Shown here in pieces: positions 1-6,016 of a stretch of 11,177 nt of DNA. Within the stretch, counting starts at the first letter, position 1. Each line of letters begins with the position of its first letter. Below the pieces are notes generated by a model. That model was not told the origin of the DNA and searched no databases. It saw only the letters and a program-made list of their open reading frames with translations. Source of the stretch: Acidobacteriota bacterium. Lineage in GTDB: Bacteria > Acidobacteriota > Terriglobia > Acidiferrales > UBA7541. The position numbers and the translations under genes were made by a program. Location: NCBI GenBank assembly GCA_028876695.1, contig JAGWRH010000232.1:1-11177 (forward strand). The letters are read 5' to 3'.

Positions 1-421
1 GAACGAGGCGCTGAAGCGGGTGCTCGATTACCTGGCGACGGATTTGATCGAAAACACGCGCTCGAAGGTGGAAGCGAGCGGGGCGAAAAGCGTGGAGGAC
101 ATTCGCAGCCAGAATGCGCGGCTGGCGGCTTTTTCGCCGGACGCGGCGCGAGCGGCGGAGAGATTGAAGGGGTTTCTGAACGAGCATCTCTATTCGAACC
201 CGGCGATTGCCGAGGAGCGGGAACGTTCCGTGGAGGCGCTGGACGAACTTTTCAGCTTGTATCTTGAAAATCCGGCGAGAATGCCGGCGAGCTACGCCGC
301 GCGGGCGAAGCGCGAGCCGGTGCATCGAGTGGCATGCGACTACATCGCGGGAATGACGGACCAGTTTTTGCTGCGTCAGCACGGTGAGCTGATTGGCGCG
401 AGTGCGCATGGAAAGAACTGA
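1..421 (+). CDS. dgt: dGTP triphosphohydrolase (dGTPase), C-terminal part
   Basis: Partial gene: the reading frame is open from base 2 to the TGA at 419-421 and leaves 139 residues. The N-terminal HD phosphohydrolase domain, with its metal-binding His/Asp residues, lies upstream of the window. The recognisable part is the C-terminal helical region ending in RVACDYIAGMTDQFLL, which matches the conserved 'DYIAGMTD' tail of dGTPase-family proteins that cleave dNTPs to nucleoside and triphosphate. It is preceded by a segment compatible with the family (FLNEHLYSNP, then LFSLYLENPARMP). A GTG at 20 could be read as a start, but homology clearly continues upstream of it, so it is internal. A hairpin follows the stop. 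The family call is firm; the exact nucleotide substrate cannot be told from the tail. Confidence 0.88.
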   Translation, partial: NEALKRVLDYLATDLIENTRSKVEASGAKSVEDIRSQNARLAAFSPDAARAAERLKGFLNEHLYSNPAIAEERERSVEALDELFSLYLENPARMPASYAARAKREPVHRVACDYIAGMTDQFLLRQHGELIGASAHGKN

Positions 422-431
422 GCGGATTCAG

Positions 432-451
432 GCGGGAATGCGCATTTCCGC
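432..451 (+). terminator. Hairpin after dgt, possible terminator without U-tract
   Basis: GCGGGAAT (432-439), a 4-base loop GCGC and ATTTCCGC (444-451) form an 8-bp stem with one G-U wobble, 10 bases after the dgt stop. An outer AGCGGA/TCCGCT pairing (421-426/447-452) is an alternative. Only two Ts follow, so it is not a classic intrinsic terminator. It separates dgt from the strong promoter at 488. Confidence 0.5.
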
Positions 452-487
452 TTAGGTATCAGCGGAACGAGTTTGCGGGGGCGTTCC

Positions 488-515
488 TTGACTTCGCTCG
501 GGTGGCACCTATAAT
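488..515 (+). promoter_or_regulatory. Sigma-70-type promoter of the yceD-rpmF-plsX-fabD operon
   Basis: TTGACT (488-493) and a perfect TATAAT (510-515) are separated by 16 bp. This is the best promoter in the window. The predicted transcript start is near 522, giving a leader of roughly 24 nt before the yceD ATG at 546. It carries the ribosome binding site AAGAAGG at 534-540. Confidence 0.85.
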
Positions 516-545
516 GAGAAATCAGGCGCAAAAAAGAAGGATTTC

Positions 546-1079
546 ATGTTTTTGGATGTAAACGAACTCGCTCTCCGCAAGACGCGCATCCGGAAGAGCT
601 ACGCGCCGGGCACGCTCGATTTTCACTCGGGCGAGTTCCGGCAGATCGACCCCCTGGAAGTGCGTGCAACGGCGGAACTTGTAGATGGGCAGATCCGCAT
701 TTACGGAAACCTGCACACGCGGGTGGACCTGGTATGCGCGCGCTGCCTGGACACGGTGGTCGAGGAAATCAGCAGGGATTTCGACCTGTTCTACCGGCCG
801 ATGACTACGATTGCGCGGGACGACGAAGTCCACCTGCACCTGGACGACACGGAAATTGGTTTCTTCGAAGGCGACGGACTCTTCCTGGCCGATGTGCTGG
901 CGGAACAAGTGAACCTGTCGCTGCCGATGAAAGTGATTTGCTCGAGCGACTGCCGAGGACTTTGCCCGCACTGCGGCGCGAATCTGAACAACGAGGAATG
1001 CCGCTGCGAGAAGAACGGTTCCGACCCGCGGCTTGCGCCGCTGGCCCGCCTGAAGCAGGACTGGTTCAAAAAGCAATAA
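546..1079 (+). CDS. yceD: YceD/DUF177 family protein (23S rRNA accumulation protein family)
   Basis: A 177-residue protein of the DUF177/YceD family, genetically linked to rpmF in most bacteria and implicated in large-subunit rRNA accumulation; its molecular activity is not settled. Two cysteine clusters are visible: CARC at residues 64-67, and a C-terminal set (C132, C136, C140, C143, C152, C154) in the motif CSSDCRGLCPHCG. Together they suggest a bound metal, probably zinc. The middle (about 85-125) is acidic. The ATG at 546 has AAGAAGG 5 bases upstream and sits just downstream of a strong promoter, so the start is well supported. It is the first gene of the operon; rpmF follows after 64 bp. 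A long reverse frame over the same bases is a shadow. Confidence 0.9.
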   Translation: MFLDVNELALRKTRIRKSYAPGTLDFHSGEFRQIDPLEVRATAELVDGQIRIYGNLHTRVDLVCARCLDTVVEEISRDFDLFYRPMTTIARDDEVHLHLDDTEIGFFEGDGLFLADVLAEQVNLSLPMKVICSSDCRGLCPHCGANLNNEECRCEKNGSDPRLAPLARLKQDWFKKQ

Positions 1080-1090
1080 AACGCTAAACT
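1062..1090 (+). promoter_or_regulatory. Weak candidate internal promoter before rpmF
   Basis: TAAACT (1085-1090), within the octamer GCTAAACT that also occurs at the yebC promoter, lies 17 bp downstream of TGGTTC (1062-1067). The -35 match is poor, so this is tentative. Confidence 0.22.
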
Positions 1091-1143
1091 AAAACGTTTC
1101 GCAGTGGCCGCCCGGAGCACCGGCGCGCCTATAAGGAGATCGA

Positions 1144-1332
1144 ATGCCGAATCCGAAGCGACGCCATTCCAAGAGGCGCACGTCAACCCGCCGCGCTCAT
1201 GATCACTTGAGCTCCTTCTCGCTGGGGGAGTGCCCGCATTGCCATGAGAAGAAGCTGCCTCATCGCGCCTGCCCGAAATGCGGGTACTATCACGGGCGCG
1301 AAGTGATTGACACCCAGGCGAAGTCGGCCTAA
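1144..1332 (+). CDS. rpmF: 50S ribosomal protein L32
   Basis: A 62-residue basic protein, normal for L32, a small protein of the large ribosomal subunit. The N-terminus MPNPKRRHSKRRTSTRRAHD is the typical L32 start. It is the zinc-binding (C+) form, with CPHC (C30, C33) and CPKC (C43, C46) making a four-cysteine zinc ribbon. AAGGAG (1133-1138) lies 5 bases before the ATG and is a strong Shine-Dalgarno sequence. The gene sits between yceD and plsX, the common bacterial arrangement that couples ribosome and phospholipid synthesis. No cysteine-free L32 paralogue is present in the window. Confidence 0.97.
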   Translation: MPNPKRRHSKRRTSTRRAHDHLSSFSLGECPHCHEKKLPHRACPKCGYYHGREVIDTQAKSA

Positions 1333-1426
1333 GTTCTCCTCGCCTGCACAAGACCCGACAGCAAGTGAGCCGGGTTGTGGCCGGAACCTGACACCGCAAA
1401 AGGGAAGAAGTGTTTTGGGACCGGGC

Positions 1427-2452
1427 ATGAGTTCCATGCAAACGATCGCACTGGATGCCATGGGGGGCGATCACGCCCCGCGCGCGGAAGTCGAGGGCGC
1501 CATTCTGGCGGCCCGCGAATACGGCGTGGCGGTGCAGCTGGTGGGCATCGAATCGACGGTCAGGCAGGAGTTGGCGCGGCATCGGCACGAGCATCTTCCG
1601 ATCGAAGTGATTCCGGCGCGGGAAGTGGTGGCGATGACGGATTCGCCATCGCAGGCGTTCCGGCGGAAGAAGGACAGCTCGTTGCACGTGGCGGCGCGGC
1701 TGGTGCGAGACGGCAAGGCCGACGCGCTGGTGAGCGCTGGAAATACCGGCGCGGTGATGACCGTATCGCGCTTCGTGATTGGGACGCTGCCGTCGGTGGA
1801 CCGGCCGGCGCTGGCGTGGGCGTTTCCGAACATGAAGGAAAAAGTTTCGGTGATGCTCGACGTGGGCGCCAATGTGGATTCGAAGCCCGAACATCTGGAG
1901 CAGTTCGCGGTGATGGGCGACATCTACTACCGCGCTATTTGGGGCGTGAAGAGGCCGCGTGTAGCGCTGCTTTCGATCGGCGAGGAAGAAGTGAAAGGGA
2001 ACGAATTGACGCGCGAGACGGCGGCGCGATTAAAGCAGACGCAGTTAAATTTCGTGGGGAACATCGAGGGACGCGATCTCTTCCGGGGCAGCGTGGACGT
2101 GATCGTTTGCGACGGGTTCATCGGCAATATCGCGCTGAAGCTGAGCGAGGGCCTGGCGGAACATATCAGCGGAATGCTGAAAAAAGCGATCCAGAGCAGC
2201 CTGGCCTCGCAAATCGGATACGCGCTTTCGAAGCGCGCATTCGACGCGCTGCGACGCCGCACGGATTATTCCGAGTACGGCGGCGCGCCGCTGCTGGGAA
2301 TCCGGGGAATCACGATTATCGGCCACGGGCGTTCGAACGCCCATGCCGTGAAAAACGCGGTGCGAGTCGCCACCGAACTCTGCCGCTCGCGAGTCAACGA
2401 AAAAATCGAACAGGAGCTATCCGCTGTCGCCGCCCTGCCCGCCCGCGGCTGA
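1427..2452 (+). CDS. plsX: Phosphate acyltransferase PlsX
   Basis: A 341-residue soluble acyl-ACP:phosphate acyltransferase, which makes acyl-phosphate for PlsY in the first step of phospholipid synthesis. Family motifs appear in order: DAMGGD (10-15), SAGNTGA (103-109), VDRPALA (124-130), DVGANVDSK (145-153), SIGEEEVKGNE (183-193), DGFIGNIALKLSEG (229-242), YSEYGGAPLLGIRG (281-294) and HGRSNAHAVKNA (300-311). Length fits the family. The frame is open upstream to 1307, but that stretch overlaps rpmF and does not resemble PlsX. Start options are ATG 1427 (chosen), ATG 1436, or TTG 1415, which is the best placed after the purine-rich AGGGAAGAAG at 1401-1410. The gap to rpmF is 94 bp and fabD follows after 21 bp. 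Confidence 0.95.
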   Translation: MSSMQTIALDAMGGDHAPRAEVEGAILAAREYGVAVQLVGIESTVRQELARHRHEHLPIEVIPAREVVAMTDSPSQAFRRKKDSSLHVAARLVRDGKADALVSAGNTGAVMTVSRFVIGTLPSVDRPALAWAFPNMKEKVSVMLDVGANVDSKPEHLEQFAVMGDIYYRAIWGVKRPRVALLSIGEEEVKGNELTRETAARLKQTQLNFVGNIEGRDLFRGSVDVIVCDGFIGNIALKLSEGLAEHISGMLKKAIQSSLASQIGYALSKRAFDALRRRTDYSEYGGAPLLGIRGITIIGHGRSNAHAVKNAVRVATELCRSRVNEKIEQELSAVAALPARG

Positions 2453-2473
2453 GCAGCGGAATTCGCTGGATTT

Positions 2474-3433
2474 ATGAGCAAGTTGGCATTTTTATTTCCC
2501 GGCCAAGCGTCGCAGTATCCCGGCATGGGCCGCGATCTGGCGGAAAACTTTCCGGAGTCGCGCGCCGTTTTTGACGAGGCGGACGCGGCGCTGGGCTTTT
2601 CGATCTCGAAGCGGTGCTTCGAAGGCAGCGAAGAGCAGCTAAAGCTGACAGAGAACACGCAGCCGGCGATTCTGACGGTATCGATTGCCGCTTATCGGGC
2701 GCTCGAAAAGCGCGGGATTTTGCCGGACTACGCGGCCGGACATTCGCTCGGCGAGTATTCGGCGATGGTGGCGGCGGGAAGCCTGGAATTCGCGACGGCG
2801 GTGAAGCTGGTGCGCGGGCGCGGACGCTACATGCAGGAGGCGGTGCCGGCGGGCGAAGGCGCGATGGCCGCGATCATGGGGATGTCACCTTCGGATGTGG
2901 CGGAGATTTGCAAGAAGGCAGCGCAAGGGCAGGTGGTCTCGCCAGCGAACCTGAATTCTCCCGATCAGATCGCGATTTCGGGAGCGGCCGCGGCGGTGAA
3001 GCGGGCCGTGGAGATTGCGTCGCAATCGGGAGCCAAGCGCGCGGTGATGCTGCCGGTGTCCGCGCCGTTTCATTGCGCGCTGATGGGGGCGGCGCAACAG
3101 CGCCTGGAGCCGGATCTGCGCGCGGCGACGTTCGCGGTGCTGCGGTTTCCGGTAATCACGAACGTGGATGCCGAGGCGGTCGTGTCCGGCGAAGAAGCGC
3201 GGGACGCGCTGATCCGGCAGGTGACCGCGCCGGTGCGCTGGGTGGAATCCATGCGGGAATTGGTCGATGCCGGGGTGAACATTTTCGTGGAAGTTGGCCC
3301 CGGCAAGGTTCTCTCCGGATTGCTGCGGCAGATCGATCGTTCGGTGCGCTGCTTCCAGGCGGAAGATTCGGCGAGCGTGCAGGCGACGCTCGAGAAAATC
3401 ACGGCGGCGCGAGCTGAAGCAACGGAAGCCTAG
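2474..3433 (+). CDS. fabD: Malonyl-CoA:ACP transacylase FabD
   Basis: A 319-residue cytoplasmic enzyme that moves malonyl from CoA to acyl carrier protein for fatty acid synthesis. The N-terminal FPGQASQYPGMG (8-19) carries the oxyanion glutamine Q11. The nucleophile motif GHSLGEY gives S91; R116 in RGRYMQEA is the malonate-binding arginine; H200 in APFHCALM is the catalytic base. VSPANLNSPDQIAISG and VGPGKVLSGL are further conserved blocks. All catalytic residues are intact and the length is usual, apart from a short Ala/Glu-rich tail. The start at 2474 matches the family N-terminus exactly, although its ribosome binding site is weak. With only 21 bp after plsX it is probably cotranscribed and translationally coupled. 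Confidence 0.97.
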   Translation: MSKLAFLFPGQASQYPGMGRDLAENFPESRAVFDEADAALGFSISKRCFEGSEEQLKLTENTQPAILTVSIAAYRALEKRGILPDYAAGHSLGEYSAMVAAGSLEFATAVKLVRGRGRYMQEAVPAGEGAMAAIMGMSPSDVAEICKKAAQGQVVSPANLNSPDQIAISGAAAAVKRAVEIASQSGAKRAVMLPVSAPFHCALMGAAQQRLEPDLRAATFAVLRFPVITNVDAEAVVSGEEARDALIRQVTAPVRWVESMRELVDAGVNIFVEVGPGKVLSGLLRQIDRSVRCFQAEDSASVQATLEKITAARAEATEA

Positions 3434-3534
3434 AGGATACGGCGCGGACGTGCGCGGAATACCCGCGAAGCCGCGTTGCCGATAAGCGCAGCAATGGCGC
3501 TTCGGCCCGATTTCTTCGCTCGCCGCGAGCCGCC

Positions 3535-3563
3535 TTGCGCGACTGAACTTCCTGAGTTAGCTT
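3535..3563 (+). promoter_or_regulatory. Candidate promoter of fabG in the fabD-fabG gap
   Basis: TTGCGC (3535-3540), 17 bp, TAGCTT (3558-3563). The predicted transcript start (about 3570) falls at the fabG ATG (3572), so this transcript would be leaderless; indeed no ribosome binding site is visible. The -35 region GCCTTGCGCG is identical over 10 bases to that of yebC. Confidence 0.42.
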
Positions 3564-3571
3564 CATCTGCC

Positions 3572-4318
3572 ATGTTTTCACTCAAAGACAAGGTTGCGGT
3601 GGTTACGGGCGCGTCGCAAGGGATCGGACGCGCGACGGCGCTGGCGCTTGCGCAAGCAGGCGCGAAGGTAGCCGTGACGGCGCGGACGGCGGACAAGCTG
3701 GCGGTGCTGGCGACAGAGATCAAACAGGCGGGCGGCGAGGCTCTGGCCGTGCCGATGGATGTGTCGAACGCGGAAAGCGTGAAGAATGGGTTCCGGCACG
3801 TGCTGGAAAACTTCGAGCGGATCGACATCCTGGTGAACAACGCGGCGATCACCAAGGACATGCTCGAGCTGCGGATGAAGCTGGAGGATTGGGAAGCCGT
3901 GCTGCGCACGAATCTAACCGGCGCACACCTGTGCATTCAGCAGGCGCTATCCGGGATGATCCGGCAGCGCTCGGGACGGATCATCAATATTACGTCGGTG
4001 GTGGCAGAGACGGGGAACGCGGGGCAGGCGAATTATGTGGCGTCGAAGGCGGGACTGATCGGATTGACCCGCGCGGTGGCGGTGGAAGTGGCATCGCGGG
4101 GTATTACGGTGAATGCCGTGGCGCCTGGGTTCGTCGAAACACCGATGACCGATCCGCTGCCCCAGGAATTGAAAGACAAGATGAAAGCGCTCATTCCGCT
4201 CGGGAGGTTCGGCGCGGACCGCGATGTGGCCGCGGCGATCGTATTCCTGGCAAGCGACGAGGCTGGATATATCACCGGGCACGTGCTGGATGTGAATGGC
4301 GGAATGAGGATGGGATAG
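3572..4318 (+). CDS. fabG: 3-oxoacyl-ACP reductase FabG
   Basis: A 248-residue classical short-chain dehydrogenase/reductase; it reduces 3-ketoacyl-ACP with NADPH in fatty acid elongation. The cofactor-binding motif TGASQGIG is at 12-19 and NNAAIT at 89-94. The catalytic tetrad is complete: N114, S142, Y155 and K159 (YVASK). The NAVAPGFVETPM segment and the C-terminal DVNGGM are typical of FabG. Its place after plsX and fabD supports FabG over another SDR. The frame is open upstream to 3476, but the family N-terminus begins at the ATG at 3572. A 138-bp gap after fabD and a candidate promoter suggest it can be expressed separately. acpP and fabF, which often follow, are missing. Confidence 0.93.
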   Translation: MFSLKDKVAVVTGASQGIGRATALALAQAGAKVAVTARTADKLAVLATEIKQAGGEALAVPMDVSNAESVKNGFRHVLENFERIDILVNNAAITKDMLELRMKLEDWEAVLRTNLTGAHLCIQQALSGMIRQRSGRIINITSVVAETGNAGQANYVASKAGLIGLTRAVAVEVASRGITVNAVAPGFVETPMTDPLPQELKDKMKALIPLGRFGADRDVAAAIVFLASDEAGYITGHVLDVNGGMRMG

Positions 4319-4385
4319 CAGCGAAGCATCGGCAGGGCGGCTTTGGAAATGTTCGCGCCGCTCCAGCAGATCAAGCTTCGCGTTA

Positions 4386-4397
4386 CCGTTCCAACGG
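4386..4397. repeat. Short inverted repeat upstream of the yebC -35 box
   Basis: CCGTTCCAACGG is a 12-bp sequence with 5-bp arms (CCGTT/AACGG) ending 8 bp before the -35 hexamer of the candidate yebC promoter. The position suits an operator, but a repeat this short can occur by chance. Confidence 0.25.
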
Positions 4398-4405
4398 GCG
4401 CGGCC

Positions 4406-4434
4406 TTGCGCGTGCAGTACACGGCTGCTAAACT
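4406..4434 (+). promoter_or_regulatory. Candidate promoter of yebC
   Basis: TTGCGC (4406-4411), 17 bp, TAAACT (4429-4434), the -10 preceded by TGC as in an extended -10. Transcription would begin near 4441. The 50-nt leader holds a GCGGCA/TGCCGC stem (4438-4443/4454-4459) and a modest ribosome binding site AAAGGT (4479-4484). Confidence 0.55.
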
Positions 4435-4490
4435 GTCGCGGCAAGAGCTTTACTGCCGCTCCTGCAACACTTCCCGGTAAAGGTAACTCC

Positions 4491-5243
4491 ATGTCCGGAC
4501 ACTCGAAATGGGCCACAATTAAACACAAGAAGGCGGCCACCGACGCCCGCCGCGGCAAGATTTTCACCAAGCTAATCCGCGAATTGACGATTGCCGCCCG
4601 CGTCGGCGGCGGGGATCCCAACACCAATCCCCGCCTGCGCACCGCCATCGCCGCGGCCAAGAACGAGAACATGCCCAATGACAACATCGAGCGCGCAATC
4701 CAGCGCGGCACGGGCCAGCTGGAGGGCGAAAGCCTGGAAGAGGTGATGTTCGAAGGGTACGGCCCCGGAGGCGTAGGCGTGCTGGTGCAGGTTGTGACCA
4801 GCAATCGCAACCGCATGGTGAGCGAAATTCGGCATCTGTTTTCAAAAAGCGGCGGGAATCTGGCGGAAACGGGCGCGGTGGGATGGATGTTCAGCCGCAA
4901 GGGCGACATTGTGGTGCCCAAGGAACTGGCGGACGAGGACAAGATGATGGGCATCGTCCTGGACGCGGGCGCGGAGGACTTGCGGGACGACGGCTCGGCG
5001 TGGGAAGTGGTCTCGCCTCCCGAGGCGATGGAGAAAGTTCGCGAAGCTCTCGTGGCCGCGGGGATCAACCCCTCTTCGGCCGAGGTTTCCTGGCTGCCGC
5101 AGAATTATGTGAAGCTCACCGGATCGCACGCGCAACAGATGCTGCGGATGGTCGAGGGCCTGGAAGAGCACGACGACGTGCAGCACGTTTACGCCAACTT
5201 CGACATCGACGAAAAAGAAATTCAGGCAGCGGTCGCGAGCTAG
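4491..5243 (+). CDS. yebC: YebC/TACO1 family protein (probable transcriptional or translational regulator)
   Basis: A 250-residue YebC/PmpR/TACO1 family protein. The N-terminus is diagnostic: SGHSKWATIKHKKAATDARR at 2-21, followed by GKIFTKLIRELTIAAR. NPRLRTAIAAAKNENMPNDNIERAI (about 46-70), EGYGPGGVGVLVQ and the Asp/Glu-rich C-terminus are also conserved. Family members bind DNA in some bacteria, while recent work links others to translation at difficult sequences such as proline stretches; the sequence alone does not tell which applies here. The start at 4491 matches the universal MSGHSKW. It is followed by ruvC, a common bacterial neighbour, but with a separate candidate promoter and a hairpin between them. 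Confidence 0.95.
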   Translation: MSGHSKWATIKHKKAATDARRGKIFTKLIRELTIAARVGGGDPNTNPRLRTAIAAAKNENMPNDNIERAIQRGTGQLEGESLEEVMFEGYGPGGVGVLVQVVTSNRNRMVSEIRHLFSKSGGNLAETGAVGWMFSRKGDIVVPKELADEDKMMGIVLDAGAEDLRDDGSAWEVVSPPEAMEKVREALVAAGINPSSAEVSWLPQNYVKLTGSHAQQMLRMVEGLEEHDDVQHVYANFDIDEKEIQAAVAS

Positions 5244-5247
5244 CGCG

Positions 5248-5266
5248 GCCGCGGATCGCCCGCGGC
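5248..5266 (+). terminator. Hairpin after yebC, possible terminator without U-tract
   Basis: GCCGCGG (5248-5254), loop ATCGC, CCGCGGC (5260-5266): a perfect, all-GC 7-bp stem that begins 4 bases after the yebC stop. No T-run follows, so termination would have to be factor-dependent, or the stem may protect the 3' end. Confidence 0.5.
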
Positions 5267-5317
5267 GTGTAACAATCCCAGTTCCTTTCCGGTGGCGCAC
5301 GGCTAAATTTCACTATC

Positions 5318-5343
5318 TTGCGCTCGGGTCTCCCGCGTACACT
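5318..5343 (+). promoter_or_regulatory. Weak candidate promoter of ruvC
   Basis: TACACT (5338-5343) would place the transcript start near 5350, just before the ruvC ATG. The only -35-like hexamer, TTGCGC (5318-5323), is 14 bp away, which is too short for a good sigma-70 promoter. Tentative. Confidence 0.25.
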
Positions 5344-5353
5344 TGGGCCGATT

Positions 5354-5941
5354 ATGATTTCTCCTGCGGCGAGGATTTCAGAGAATTACCGGTTGCGCGT
5401 TCTGGGCGTCGATCCCGCGGTCGCCGGCGCAATTGGCTACGGCGTGATTCAGCTCGACGGCTCGTGCGCCACTTGCATGCGTTTCGGCGCGTTGAAACTT
5501 CCTCGGCAGGTTACCTTCGCTTTTCGGCTTCGCGAGATCCACCATCTGATTGCGGAGCTGGTCGAGCGGTTCGAACCCGACGCAGTGGCGGTCGAGGCCG
5601 TTTTCACGTCTCTCAATATGCGCACGGCGCTGAAGCTCGCGGAAATGCGCGGCGTGGTTTTGCTTGCCGCGGCGCAAGCGCAAATTCCGGCGCACAGCTA
5701 TTCGCCGCGGGAAGTCAAGGCCAGCGTGGCGGGATTTGGCGCCGCTTCGAAGCAGCAGATTCAGCAGATGGTGAGGTCGCTTCTTAGCCTTGACGCGATT
5801 CCGGAGCCTGCCGACGCGTCCGATGCCCTCGCGGTTGCCCTGTGCCACGCGCAGGCAGCGCGCTCGCGGGAGCGCTTGGCGGCGGCAACACGGCCATCAC
5901 CTTTGCCGGTGATGGGCGCTCGACGAGCGCGGCCAGCGTAG
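5354..5941 (+). CDS. ruvC: Holliday junction resolvase RuvC
   Basis: A 195-residue (from ATG 5354) RuvC endonuclease that cuts four-way DNA junctions at the end of recombination, normally with the RuvAB branch-migration motor. The acidic catalytic residues are all present: D20 in LGVDPAVAG, E81 in VAVEAVF, and D154 and D157 in ADASDALA. NMRTALKLAEMRGVVLLAA and SPREVKASVAGFGAASKQQI match the family. The first loop (DPAVAGAIGYG) is one residue longer than the usual form. There is a 13-residue N-terminal extension and no ribosome binding site at 5354; a TTG at 5393 would give the classic start MRVLGVDP (182 aa). The last 20 or so residues are a non-conserved tail encoded by hairpin-rich DNA. ruvA and ruvB are not nearby. 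Confidence 0.93.
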   Translation: MISPAARISENYRLRVLGVDPAVAGAIGYGVIQLDGSCATCMRFGALKLPRQVTFAFRLREIHHLIAELVERFEPDAVAVEAVFTSLNMRTALKLAEMRGVVLLAAAQAQIPAHSYSPREVKASVAGFGAASKQQIQQMVRSLLSLDAIPEPADASDALAVALCHAQAARSRERLAAATRPSPLPVMGARRARPA

Positions 5942-5945
5942 CTGG
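5894..5945 (+). repeat. Three consecutive perfect hairpins across the ruvC stop
   Basis: Stem 1 is CCATCACC/GGTGATGG (5894-5901/5908-5915, 6-base loop). Stem 2 is GCGCTC/GAGCGC (5916-5921/5925-5930, 3-base loop). Stem 3 is CCAGC/GCTGG (5933-5937/5941-5945, 3-base loop) and contains the ruvC TAG (5939-5941). They run nearly end to end and lie in the non-conserved tail of RuvC. They may act as a 3'-end structure or terminator, though no T-run follows. Confidence 0.6.
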
Positions 5946-5979
5946 ACGGCAAAGGTTCTATTCGACCGGCACGCATTTC

Positions 5980-6016
5980 ACCCATTTGCGGTAAGCTAGC
6001 TATTCGCAAAATGGGT
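5980..6016. repeat. Inverted repeat covering the start codon of the next gene
   Basis: ACCCATTTGCG (5980-5990) pairs with CGCAAAATGGGT (6005-6016), 11 pairs with one extra A bulged in the right arm. The 14-base centre contains a second palindrome, AGCTAGCT (5994-6001). The right arm includes the ATG at 6011. It could be a dimeric-repressor operator or, if transcribed, a hairpin that hides the start codon. Confidence 0.6.

Noticed and set aside
791..1894. Long reverse-strand open frame (367 codons) over yceD, rpmF and plsX
   Set aside because: It is a GC-driven shadow: Arg/His-rich, no family resemblance, and it lies over three clearly real genes.
1375..2574. Forward open frame of 399 codons overlapping plsX
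   Set aside because: Out-of-frame shadow, Gly/Arg-rich low-complexity translation; the plsX frame carries all family motifs.
4320..4381. GCGAAGC/GCTTCGC inverted pair after fabG
   Set aside because: A 7-bp pair separated by nearly 50 bases is expected by chance in GC-rich DNA.
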